Source: Chitinophagales bacterium (GTDB taxonomy: Bacteria > Bacteroidota > Bacteroidia > Chitinophagales > UBA2359). From it: DNA of 9,749 nt. The stretch covers positions 1 to 9,749 of the forward strand of contig JAHDDN010000188.1 in the NCBI GenBank assembly GCA_020629335.1. The letters are read 5' to 3'. The notes below the pieces were generated by a model. That model saw only the letters and a program-made list of their open reading frames with translations. It ran no database searches and was not told where the DNA came from. A program made the translations under genes and the position numbers. This document shows, one piece after another, positions 1 to 7,870 of this stretch (position 1 is its first letter; the number at the start of each line of letters is the position of its first letter).

Positions 1-50
1 AACATACTTGAACTATGTATTGTTTAAGCCCAGTAAATTAAAATAGTAAA

Positions 51-2123
51 ATGAGTATCTTTAGAAATACCATATTGATATCTATCGTATTGATAGTCAT
101 TGGTTTGTGCTTGCAGGCGCAAATAGATGTAGATGGTAAAAAGCTGAAGAAGCGTACGAAGGTTGATGCTGAATTTCTGAAAGAATATGTCTCTAAAGTA
201 GATCAAATCAGCCAAGATAGTTTAGAGAAGCGAATTTCTGCTTTAGAGGATTTGTTTGAGAATAAAAAAGTAAAGAAAAATCTCTTGCTTCAAATGGCCA
301 TTTATGAGCAGATGGGGAAGTACTATTCGGAGGCTAATAATTGGCGGGAGGCGGAGCCTAAGTATAAGGCTGCTTTAGATATTGCGAGTACTGAGGATAA
401 GTTAAAGGGAAAAGAGATCGCTAATATTATGGCGGTTAATGCGACTCGAATGCGTAATTATTCTAATGCTATTCATTATTATGAGCAGGAAGTGAAGTTG
501 GCTAATGAGTTAGGCATATTAGTGGATAGGGTGGCTCCATTTATTAATATTAGTAAACAGCATCAGCGATTGAAGCAGTATAGGGAGGCCAAGCGTTTTG
601 CCAGAACTGCTATTAAGATATCGGAGCAGCAGACGGAAGCAGGGAGTAATGTAAGGGCTTGGGTTCATTTGGCGATATTGCATCAGGAGATTAATGAGAT
701 AGATTCTGCCAAGTTGGCCTATGATGGTGCAGTTAGGCATTTATCAAAGATAAAAGATCCTTATGATTTAAATTATTTTTATCGTTCGATTAGTAGTTAT
801 TATAATATTACTAATCAGAATGATATAGCTTTGGTATATGCGGATTCTTCTTTAGTATCACAACAATTATTGAAGGATAATGTGGAGGCATTTATCGCTA
901 CTTATTCGAATTTGGCTCAATGTCAGATTGATGGTAGTATGATGGAGGAGGCAAGGCAAACTGCATATAAGGTAGAGGGTAGGATAGAAGGGACTTCAGA
1001 AATGGGGTTGAAGCAGGGTTTTTATAAGGTCATGATTAATTATGCGAAGCAGACGAATGATGTAGAATTATTAAAGAAGTATGAAAAAGCCTTAGAGGAT
1101 TTAGGGGGCGATTTAGCGGAGCAAGTAGAAGTGAATAGAGTTTTAGAGCTAGAGAGGAAATTGAGTAGGTCTGAAAAAAAGTTAGCGCTTCAGGAACAGC
1201 AAAATGAGATTGAATGTTTGCGAGCAGATGCGGAAAGGGATGAGATGATCATAACGATACAAAAATATGTCAATATTGCGGGCCTGTTATTCTCTTTGCT
1301 ATTAGCTTCAATTTCCTTTAGTATTTATAGAAGTTATAAGCAGAAGAAGGAGTATAATCAATTATTAGAATATCAAGTAGAGGATAGAACAAATAAATTG
1401 AATCAGGTCAATGCTGCCTTAGAACAAAGTAATAATGAACTAAGGCAATTTAATTATATTATTTCTCATGATTTGCAGGAGCCGATACGCAATATTGTGA
1501 GTTTTTCGAATTTAGCTCAACAAGAAACGCCTCCGAATACTGATTTGGACAAGTATATCAACTTTATTGCAAAGGGAGGAAAGCAGTTGCATAATTTGGT
1601 TACTGATGTAATGGAGTTTAGCCAGTTTGGCAATGATCAAGATGCCCTTAAGAAAGAGGAGGTGAGATTGGTTGAAATTGTAGAAGAGGTCAAAGCGTCT
1701 TTGTATCCATTAATTCATCAAAAAAAGGCGGAGATTACTTATACTGACTTACCTAATTTACATTCTTATCCCTCCATTTTATTCATCGTATTTAAGAATC
1801 TGATCAGTAATGGCTTAAAATATAATGAGAGTCAGCCTCCCAAAATTCATATTGATTATCAAAAAGATGACTTATATTATCATTTTACGGTGACAGACAA
1901 TGGGATTGGTATTAAGCCTTCCTATCACAATCAGATATTTCAGATGTTTAAGCGATTGCATAATAAAAGCAAGTACGAAGGTACAGGTTTAGGCTTAGCA
2001 ATTACTCAAAAAATCCTTCGCAAAATCAATGGTAATATCATATTAGTATCCTCCAATGTTGGAGAAGGCAGTACCTTTCAAGTTTCTTTGCCCATAGAAG
2101 TGGAGGCGGTTAAATTAGCTTAA
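51..2123 (+). CDS. TPR-containing membrane sensor histidine kinase
   Basis: A 690-aa two-component sensor kinase that should autophosphorylate a histidine and pass the phosphate to a response regulator. An N-terminal hydrophobic signal (about residues 5-23, ending near LQAQ) exports a helical TPR-type region (about 80-350). A charged coiled coil follows (about 360-400), then one membrane helix (about 404-426), a second coiled coil (about 430-468) and the cytoplasmic kinase. The HisKA box is SHDLQEP with phospho-acceptor His473. The ATPase domain shows the N box (KNLISNG, Asn587), G1 (DNGIG, 616-620) and G2 (GTGLGLA, 644-650), so all catalytic motifs are intact. This architecture is common in Bacteroidota. 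No response regulator lies in the window, so it is an orphan kinase here; genes left of position 1 are unseen. The ATG at 51 is chosen because it opens directly into the signal sequence. The first part of the gene has a strong G-over-C excess that disappears near 1740. Confidence 0.93.
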   Translation: MSIFRNTILISIVLIVIGLCLQAQIDVDGKKLKKRTKVDAEFLKEYVSKVDQISQDSLEKRISALEDLFENKKVKKNLLLQMAIYEQMGKYYSEANNWREAEPKYKAALDIASTEDKLKGKEIANIMAVNATRMRNYSNAIHYYEQEVKLANELGILVDRVAPFINISKQHQRLKQYREAKRFARTAIKISEQQTEAGSNVRAWVHLAILHQEINEIDSAKLAYDGAVRHLSKIKDPYDLNYFYRSISSYYNITNQNDIALVYADSSLVSQQLLKDNVEAFIATYSNLAQCQIDGSMMEEARQTAYKVEGRIEGTSEMGLKQGFYKVMINYAKQTNDVELLKKYEKALEDLGGDLAEQVEVNRVLELERKLSRSEKKLALQEQQNEIECLRADAERDEMIITIQKYVNIAGLLFSLLLASISFSIYRSYKQKKEYNQLLEYQVEDRTNKLNQVNAALEQSNNELRQFNYIISHDLQEPIRNIVSFSNLAQQETPPNTDLDKYINFIAKGGKQLHNLVTDVMEFSQFGNDQDALKKEEVRLVEIVEEVKASLYPLIHQKKAEITYTDLPNLHSYPSILFIVFKNLISNGLKYNESQPPKIHIDYQKDDLYYHFTVTDNGIGIKPSYHNQIFQMFKRLHNKSKYEGTGLGLAITQKILRKINGNIILVSSNVGEGSTFQVSLPIEVEAVKLA

Positions 2124-2157
2124 GTGTACCTAGTTCACAAACATTTTTTTAAATTTG

Positions 2158-2165
2158 TATCTTTG
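2158..2165 (+). promoter_or_regulatory. Bacteroidota -7 box before the NACHT gene
   Basis: TATCTTTG matches the Bacteroidota -7 consensus TAnnTTTG exactly. The -33 element is weak: a TTC-containing stretch near 2133-2136 lies about 21 nt upstream in place of TTTG. Transcription would start near 2172, giving a leader of about 23 nt before the ATG at 2195. Its position in a 71-bp gap suggests the NACHT gene is transcribed independently of the kinase gene. Confidence 0.5.
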
Positions 2166-2194
2166 ACGTCCTTGGTTCCCAAAACAAAAGATAC

Positions 2195-3949
2195 ATGTTT
2201 TTATTCACTGATTTATTGATGCAAATCCTAGAGGGGATAGGATTAGCTCAAGAAGTACTTGCGGGTATTATTCTTGTGGCCCTGGGAGGGGTATGTACAT
2301 TCTTTATTAAGCGAATGGGGATCAAAAAGGATTTGTTAGGTTACTACAGTAAGAGTGAAGTAGATGATTATACCGCTTGTTTTATACCTACTCACTATCA
2401 GACAGTAGGGCCACACTTAGAAAACGAGCCTGCCAATGCTAATTTTGTAAATGCCAGAGAGAAGTTAATCCCTAAGTTTATCAAAGAAATCTTTTCTCCT
2501 AACAATCCTAATAAGTTTTATATCGTATTAGCAGGAACAGGTATGGGGAAGTCGACCTTTATGGTCAATTTATTCTATCAATATCATAAACGCCCTTTTA
2601 GAGAATATGAGATGAAGCTTTTCCCTTTATCACATAGTAATTTAGAAGAAGCGATTAATCAGATCACGACTCCAGATAAAATAGGCAAAACCATATTGCT
2701 ATTAGATGCTTTTGATGAGGATCTGAAAGCTATAGAAAACTATAAAAAGCGAATTACGAGAATTATTGATTTATCCAAATCATTTTACAAAGTAATTATT
2801 ACTTGTCGGACACAATTTTTTCCGAATGAGGATATGGTGCCTAACAAATTGGATGTGCATAGACAAAGTACAGAAAAAGGGCATTACCAGCTGATCAAAT
2901 TTTATATTTCTCCTTTTAGTGACAGTGAGATTCAACAATATTTGAATAAGAAGTACAATCGTTGGCCAAATGCCAAGAAGAAAGAAGCAAATCTGATTAT
3001 CAACCAATGTAAAAACTTAGTGGCTCGTCCTATGCTGCTCCGTTATATTGATGAGTTATTGGAGGATCCCAAAGATTATAAATACTCCTACCAAGTATAT
3101 GAGGCGCTGATTCAAAAGTGGATTAGAAGAGAAGCGAATTTTATCAAGGATGATAGCGAAAAAGAAAAACGAAAAATCATCCTCTTAGAATTTTCTCGTA
3201 AAATTGCGCTCAAGATTTATAATAATCAAAAATTTGGACAAAGCAATCCTTACTTCATTAAAAGTAAGCATATCACTACCTTAGCCAATCAGAATGGTAT
3301 TAAATTACCCAAGATAGATATGACCTCTCGTTCCTTATTGAATCGAAATGCAAAGGGGGATCACAAGTTTGCTCATAAGTCTATTTGGGAATACTTTATA
3401 GCAGAGATTTATTTTTTCCAAAGGCATGAAGCCAAACATAGAGAAAAAGATGTAGAGTTCTTAGCTGATTTTAGTTTTAAGGGAATGGATACAGCAGCCC
3501 TCTTCTATAGAGAAAAGTGTACTGAAAAACTCAAGGATTTACATAAAGATTACTCTCTACAAAGCTCTCCTTTACCCAAGGAGTATCTCATAGAGATCAA
3601 AAACACTGATGTGAACCTAATAGATGATGTACAGAAGGTCCGCGCCATTAGCCTATGTTGTTTGAATGATCACGAATTGGCTTATATCGAAGCTTTTGAT
3701 GAGTTGGAGTTTTTGGTGTTAATTGATTGTCCAATTAAAGATTATAGTAGACTGACTCATTTGAAACAATTGCAGAGAGTAGATATTTACTTTACAGAAA
3801 AACCAAAGGAAATAGCATCCTTCAATGTCTTTAATCACCAATTTCCCTATTTGGCAGAAGTGAAATTATTAGGGGAAATCGATAAATTAGTGTTGAAAGA
3901 AAAGAAAAAAGAAATAAAGCGTAAAAATTTAAAATTGACAGCCAAATAA
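2195..3949 (+). CDS. Membrane-anchored NACHT-family (STAND) NTPase
   Basis: A 584-aa signalling NTPase of NACHT type. One N-terminal membrane helix (about residues 20-38) is followed by a linker and the NTPase. The Walker A motif is GTGMGKST (114-121, Lys119). The Walker B region is ILLLDAFDED (167-176), with the acidic cluster after the first Asp usual for NACHT. Sensor 1 is IITCRTQFFP (Arg205). The stretch NLVARPMLL (about 274-282) and the FAHKSIWEYFIA segment (392-403) match conserved positions in the helical part of NACHT proteins. The last 110 residues have leucine-rich, degenerate LRR-like spacing (about 485-565), a plausible ligand-sensing end, and the tail is Lys-rich. No nuclease, TIR or protease effector is visible, so the membrane segment may itself be the output element. 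Some bacterial NACHT proteins protect against phage; that role here is inference. The gene has its own promoter-like box. The NACHT call is firm, the function is not. Confidence 0.85.
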   Translation: MFLFTDLLMQILEGIGLAQEVLAGIILVALGGVCTFFIKRMGIKKDLLGYYSKSEVDDYTACFIPTHYQTVGPHLENEPANANFVNAREKLIPKFIKEIFSPNNPNKFYIVLAGTGMGKSTFMVNLFYQYHKRPFREYEMKLFPLSHSNLEEAINQITTPDKIGKTILLLDAFDEDLKAIENYKKRITRIIDLSKSFYKVIITCRTQFFPNEDMVPNKLDVHRQSTEKGHYQLIKFYISPFSDSEIQQYLNKKYNRWPNAKKKEANLIINQCKNLVARPMLLRYIDELLEDPKDYKYSYQVYEALIQKWIRREANFIKDDSEKEKRKIILLEFSRKIALKIYNNQKFGQSNPYFIKSKHITTLANQNGIKLPKIDMTSRSLLNRNAKGDHKFAHKSIWEYFIAEIYFFQRHEAKHREKDVEFLADFSFKGMDTAALFYREKCTEKLKDLHKDYSLQSSPLPKEYLIEIKNTDVNLIDDVQKVRAISLCCLNDHELAYIEAFDELEFLVLIDCPIKDYSRLTHLKQLQRVDIYFTEKPKEIASFNVFNHQFPYLAEVKLLGEIDKLVLKEKKKEIKRKNLKLTAK

Positions 3950-4015
3950 ATAGCAAAAACACTTATATTGTTGTGTGTTTAGCGCCTCATTATTCCTTGT
4001 ATTCAAAAAGTCAAT

Positions 4016-5590
4016 ATGAAAAAACCATTACTATTACTAGTATTGCTATTGCCCTGTTTATTTGCATGGGGCCAAAAAGCAAAAGGCGATCAAATAAAGT
4101 ACACCTTTTTGAGAAAGCCAATGAACCCCTTAGAAGGAGAGTTTACCACTTATTCTTTTACTATCAAGGATGATAATAGGATTAGCCTCAAACGATTAGG
4201 GTTTTTAGATTCTAAAGTCGCAGAACAACATTTTGATTTTGATCAATATGAACGCAAAATGGATCGTGGAGATTTTGAATTAGTGTTAGACGTAGAGGGG
4301 GATAACATCATAAGTAGAGATGTGAAGTCTACAACTAAGACGGAAGGAAAGGGAGACGATGCTAAAAAAGTAACTTACTATTATTACGAAGTGAAGTATT
4401 GCGTACCTGCAAGTTATCAACTATTAGATGGGGCAAGAGAAGTAATGAGAGACGGTTTGTTAGGTAGTTGTAATACTCCTTTAACCTATAAAGGAAAGGA
4501 GTTTAGAAGCAAAACTTCTGTCTATAAACATTGGGATGATAATGAACATTCCATCAAAACGAACCTGGTAACGGATCGAGTAAGGGATATGTTAGTCGAT
4601 CTAGGACGAAAACTTCATAGCGAAATAGATGCACATCCTTATTCAATTAATCCAACATTCTACAGCATCAAAAAGGCGGATAAATACAATGCGGAGCAAT
4701 ATGATGAAGCATTTGAAATAACAAAAAAAATACTGGCCAAAACTCACAATGGTATTTCTCAAGAAGAATTACAAAAAGGGCTAGAACCAGCTATGAATAT
4801 CTGGAAAGAAGGCTTGACCAAATATGATGTTAAAAACAAAAAAGAAGTAGGGATGTATTTTGCTTCTGCCTATAATTTAGCACAAGCTTGTACTATGTTG
4901 GAGGCTTTTGATGCGGCTCAAGATTATTTGGATAAAGCAGTAGAAGCAGACAAAAAAGGCGGTGAAGTAAGAGCTCTCCAAACATGGTTAGAGCAGATGA
5001 TTGCTCGTGATGAAGCAAACAAGAGTATTCCTAATAAATTTGTTGGAACCTATCAAGGCGGTGGCGAAGAAGATAGTAAGCGAGATGTACCATTAGATTA
5101 CGTCATTACTTCAAGAAAAGATACCGTTTATGGAGAAATCAATATCACCTATGGTAATTTAGGGATAGATCGGATAAAAGTAACCAACTATGCGCAAGAA
5201 GTAAATCCGACTCGTAGCTTCAAATCAGATGAAGTCAAACTAATTCGTAATTATGGCTACTACTACCATCTTATACCCATGTCAAGAACAGAAAATATGG
5301 GTATCCCAAGTATTGAATTAGCCCAATTATTACACTTTAATGAAAAGGTGGGCCTATACAGAGTAAAGGCAGAAGAAGAAACCATAGAGGAATTCTGCTT
5401 CCTCAAATATGAGGATAAAGCAAAAGCCGTAAGTACCAATGCACTGAAGTTTATCAAAATAAATAAAGGCATTGCTTCCTACTTTGACGATTGTCCAAAT
5501 ATTGTTAAGAAGGCAGAAGAAAAAAGCTATAAAAGAAGTGAAAACGGTCTTATGGAAGTGATAGACGATTACGAAACTTGTAAACAGTAA
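4016..5590 (+). CDS. Secreted TPR-like protein of unknown function
   Basis: A 524-aa exported protein that I cannot assign to a named family. A short basic start and a leucine-rich core (residues 1-20, LLLLVLLLPCLFAWGQ) form a type I signal peptide; Cys14 is not in a good lipobox context. Residues 25-200 look beta-rich and contain a YYYYEVKYCVPASY segment. Residues about 225-330 are helical with TPR character (AYNLAQACTMLEAFDAAQDYLDKAVEAD). The C-terminal part (about 340-524) is beta-rich and ends in FDDCPNIVKKAEEKSYKRSENGL... (Cys493) and a terminal YETCKQ (Cys522). From memory, an F-x-D/K-D-C-P...K-I motif of this kind closes many Bacteroidota exported proteins. The two cysteines could form a disulfide in the periplasm. 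The 66-bp gap from the NACHT gene holds no convincing promoter or terminator, so cotranscription is possible. A hairpin terminator follows. Confidence 0.8.
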   Translation: MKKPLLLLVLLLPCLFAWGQKAKGDQIKYTFLRKPMNPLEGEFTTYSFTIKDDNRISLKRLGFLDSKVAEQHFDFDQYERKMDRGDFELVLDVEGDNIISRDVKSTTKTEGKGDDAKKVTYYYYEVKYCVPASYQLLDGAREVMRDGLLGSCNTPLTYKGKEFRSKTSVYKHWDDNEHSIKTNLVTDRVRDMLVDLGRKLHSEIDAHPYSINPTFYSIKKADKYNAEQYDEAFEITKKILAKTHNGISQEELQKGLEPAMNIWKEGLTKYDVKNKKEVGMYFASAYNLAQACTMLEAFDAAQDYLDKAVEADKKGGEVRALQTWLEQMIARDEANKSIPNKFVGTYQGGGEEDSKRDVPLDYVITSRKDTVYGEINITYGNLGIDRIKVTNYAQEVNPTRSFKSDEVKLIRNYGYYYHLIPMSRTENMGIPSIELAQLLHFNEKVGLYRVKAEEETIEEFCFLKYEDKAKAVSTNALKFIKINKGIASYFDDCPNIVKKAEEKSYKRSENGLMEVIDDYETCKQ

Positions 5591-5600
5591 AAACAAACAA

Positions 5601-5636
5601 ATGGGCAGCTTTATAATTGAGTTGCCCGTTTTTATT
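5601..5636 (+). terminator. Bidirectional hairpin terminator between convergent genes
   Basis: GGGCAGCT (5603-5610) pairs with AGTTGCCC (5620-5627) around a 9-nt loop, with one G-U pair. The stem can be extended by two more pairs (5601-5602 with 5628-5629). On the plus strand it runs into a T-rich tract from 5629. On the minus strand it is followed by a looser TTTGTTTGTTTTT tract. It sits in the 41-bp gap between convergent genes, so it can serve both. The T tract overlaps the stop codon of the phosphatase gene. Confidence 0.75.
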
Positions 5637-6144
5637 TCCAATTGTTAATCATCGCAATTTGTTCAGCCGTTTCAGGAGAGCGATGAATCTTAGTAAGGGC
5701 TATATGCTCCCTCAAACTTTCCAAAGCCTGCTCTGCACTCACTTCATAGACTTCCCTTAAATAACAACCCACAACAGTGCCAGTCCTTCCAGCACCGCCC
5801 ATACAATGAATATACAAGCCCCCATCTTCCTGCTCAATCAGCCCTAATATTTCCCTCATGAAGTCAAGCGTCGGAACGCCATAATCCTTGATTGGCATCA
5901 AGTGAAGATCTATTGCACATTCCTCCTTTTTCAAAGCCTCCAAACTATCGAGATAATTTTGCCCCAAAACAGTATTGGGTCCGCTTTCAATCGCTTCTGT
6001 CAAATTAATAATCCTACGAACCCCCAGCTCATATAAATAACTCAAGTTGCGATAGCTCATCTCCTGATCAGTATCAACAGGCATACACCCACACCAAATA
6101 GGCAAAGAATTAAGCTGATAAATATGTTCTCTTAGTTGCTTCAT
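5632..6144 (-). CDS. Dual-specificity / protein-tyrosine phosphatase family protein
   Basis: A 170-aa cytoplasmic cysteine phosphatase that removes phosphate from tyrosine, Ser/Thr or another phosphorylated ligand through a Cys-phosphate intermediate. The P-loop is HCMGGAGRTG (residues 113-122), with nucleophile Cys114 and phosphate-binding Arg120 in the Cys-X5-Arg pattern. The likely general acid is Asp87 in MPIKDYGVP. A late HRSPETAEQ segment (about 154-162) supplies the conserved Gln seen in related small bacterial phosphatases. All catalytic residues are present and the length suits a stand-alone domain. There is no signal peptide or membrane helix. It is the second gene of a minus-strand operon, 21 bp after the stop of the VirD4-like ATPase, with no room for a separate promoter of normal form. 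The substrate is unknown. The pairing suggests, without proof, that it acts on something linked to the ATPase. Confidence 0.88.
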   Translation of the reverse strand: MKQLREHIYQLNSLPIWCGCMPVDTDQEMSYRNLSYLYELGVRRIINLTEAIESGPNTVLGQNYLDSLEALKKEECAIDLHLMPIKDYGVPTLDFMREILGLIEQEDGGLYIHCMGGAGRTGTVVGCYLREVYEVSAEQALESLREHIALTKIHRSPETAEQIAMINNWK

Positions 6145-6165
6145 AATTAGGCTTCGTTTTGTAGC

Positions 6166-7521
6166 TTACTTACCCTTGCGTTTCTTTGCTTGCTTATGCT
6201 GCTTTTTATAAAATGGATTATCAGCATATAAGCCCTCATATACCTTATCTTTTAAGTAATCAAGCTTCAAGCATTTTTGTACCTTACCAGAATTTGTCAT
6301 TAGGACTTGCTCATTCTCATTTAAATTGAGTAAGTTATGCGGACTAATACCACCAATGATCGCCGTAATATCCTTAGCCATTCCCCAATTATTGACGCCA
6401 AAGGTTTGAATCGATGCTGCATTATTCAAGATCGTTTGCCAATCTTTAGTGTACCTTAATTTTAATTGACTCAGATCTTGCCAAAAGGACCAAACCTTTA
6501 CCCCATATCCACGCATCAATGTCATCGCAGTTCTAAATGCTTCCAATTCACCCAATTGAGCTGCTTCGTCTATTAGGAATAGATTGGGCAAATCAGGCTT
6601 GCTTCTACGCTCCAATAAGATCTCCAGCAAAGCTCCCAACCACAATCTTAATAAAATTCCATGAGATTGCAACTTATTGGGTGGCAAAACTAAATAAATA
6701 CTCATCGGCTTACCATCCTTAAATTTTTGCAAATCAAAACTAGTCTTATCAAAAGAAGCAACCGCTTTATCATCTCCAAAAATATAAGTGTACTGCTGAG
6801 CGGTAGTCAATATACAAGAGCGAGTCTGATCTGCACTCAACTGCAAAAACTGTGCAATTTCTGCCTTCGCAAATGGATTCATATCCTTATAAGTATCTAA
6901 TATCACAGCCAATTGATAAACTACATCACCCTTAGAAAGCAGCTCTCTTACATACCCGTAATGCCGTTTGCTCTCCTCTTCCAATGTTAAGGTATGGGCT
7001 ACCAAACCACTTAATAAAGCACTGGCTTTTCTATCCCAGAAAGGGTCAGCTTTGATACTTTGCCCTTCCACAAACATCAAATCAGTGAGTGTCAAAGCCA
7101 AAGTAGCAATAGAATCATCTTGCTTTAGAGCCTTAATATCAAAAGGGTTGAGACTGTCAGGTTGATCCGTTGTTAAACGAAAAGGATCAATGACTACCAC
7201 ATCACCAAATTGTTTTCTTCTTTCAGCTGTAATCGCTGCTGCCTCCCCTTTTATATCTACTACAATCACTGGCCCCTCATAGCTTAGTAAAGTAGGAATA
7301 ATAGCAGAACGCCCCTTGCCCTTTCCAGTCGGGGCTATAGTCAAAAGGTGTCCTTCCTCTTCAGCGAAAATATCAATTGGTTTTTTATTTAAGGGAACAC
7401 GATTGTTTTTTAAAGTAAAACCAGTGGGACCGGAGCCACCACTGGTTACCCTACCTAAGAGGATATCAGTAGGGGTTTTAGGGAAACCTTGAGCCTCTTT
7501 TGTTGTTTTCTTAGTACTCAT
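6166..7521 (-). CDS. VirD4/TraG-like coupling-protein ATPase lacking membrane helices
   Basis: A 451-aa ATPase of the type IV secretion coupling-protein family (VirD4/TraG/TraD), which as hexamers move DNA or protein substrates. Walker A is APTGKGKGRS (residues 63-72, Lys69), followed by the family sequence IIPTLLSYEGPVIVVDIKGE (74-93). Walker B is LFLIDEAAQLG (314-324, Asp318/Glu319). The sensor-like VWSFWQDLSQLKLRY segment (343-357) is also typical. Classical VirD4/TraG proteins begin with two membrane helices of roughly 100-200 residues. Here only about 57 soluble residues precede the ATPase core, so the protein is predicted to be cytoplasmic. The C-terminus is a basic tail (KKQHKQAKKRKGK) that could bind nucleic acid. 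No relaxase, VirB or other conjugation gene is present, so conjugation is not supported. It is the first gene of an operon with the phosphatase. No Shine-Dalgarno sequence is seen; the ATG at 7521 gives a natural start before the conserved region. Confidence 0.9.
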   Translation of the reverse strand: MSTKKTTKEAQGFPKTPTDILLGRVTSGGSGPTGFTLKNNRVPLNKKPIDIFAEEEGHLLTIAPTGKGKGRSAIIPTLLSYEGPVIVVDIKGEAAAITAERRKQFGDVVVIDPFRLTTDQPDSLNPFDIKALKQDDSIATLALTLTDLMFVEGQSIKADPFWDRKASALLSGLVAHTLTLEEESKRHYGYVRELLSKGDVVYQLAVILDTYKDMNPFAKAEIAQFLQLSADQTRSCILTTAQQYTYIFGDDKAVASFDKTSFDLQKFKDGKPMSIYLVLPPNKLQSHGILLRLWLGALLEILLERRSKPDLPNLFLIDEAAQLGELEAFRTAMTLMRGYGVKVWSFWQDLSQLKLRYTKDWQTILNNAASIQTFGVNNWGMAKDITAIIGGISPHNLLNLNENEQVLMTNSGKVQKCLKLDYLKDKVYEGLYADNPFYKKQHKQAKKRKGK

Positions 7522-7581
7522 AATATTAAAAATTTAGGATTGGAAAATAGAGTCGCTCACGACTAATGAGCGCTACTAATT

Positions 7582-7660
7582 AAAATTCTACTGCGAATTT
7601 AAATCAGGAGCCTTTAGGAGAAAATTCTAATTCAAATAGGAAAGTTCTAGGATAATTCTA
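7582..7660. repeat. Four-copy direct repeat AAAATTCTA, possible operator array
   Basis: Copies lie at 7582-7590 (AAAATTCTA), 7621-7629 (AAAATTCTA), 7641-7649 (AAAGTTCTA) and 7652-7660 (ATAATTCTA), all in one orientation. Start-to-start distances are 39, 20 and 11 bp, close to multiples of a helical turn. They lie 60-140 bp upstream of the ATPase start codon, which suits binding sites for a regulator. In AT-rich DNA part of this could be chance. Confidence 0.4.
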
Positions 7661-7870
7661 GTAAAATTATATTTTGGCCATTAATACGCTTAACAACAAA
7701 TTAATGTTGCATTTTAGTTAAGAACACTTTAACTTAGGGTAACGAACGTTAGTTTTTAAAACCAACAAATTTTTACACTCAAATTTTTTAGGCCCCTTTT
7801 TCAATTTCATCTTGATTCTTAGGGATAATAATTTTTTACTTATCGGACTCTATTCAACGTATTCATATTA

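Noticed and set aside
3966..3973. TATTGTTG as a promoter box for the secreted-protein gene
   Set aside because: It differs from TAnnTTTG in the conserved part, and the nearest TTG upstream is about 28 nt away, which is too far.
3973..4173. 66-codon plus-strand open frame overlapping the start of the secreted-protein gene
   Set aside because: The overlapping frame at 4016 gives a signal peptide and a long coherent protein; this one is a short shadow in another frame.
5354..5641. 95-codon minus-strand open frame antisense to the end of the secreted-protein gene
   Set aside because: It lies almost wholly antisense to the coherent 524-aa gene, spans the terminator, and its hydrophobic translation is what antisense of charged AT-rich codons gives.
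5632..7521. Conjugative or integrative element based on the VirD4-like ATPase
   Set aside because: No relaxase, VirB/Tra genes, integrase or origin-of-transfer structure is seen, and the ATPase lacks membrane helices. One family member is not evidence of conjugation.
7582..7660. CRISPR-like array
   Set aside because: The 9-bp units are too short, spacings are unequal (39, 20, 11) and there are no spacers or cas genes.
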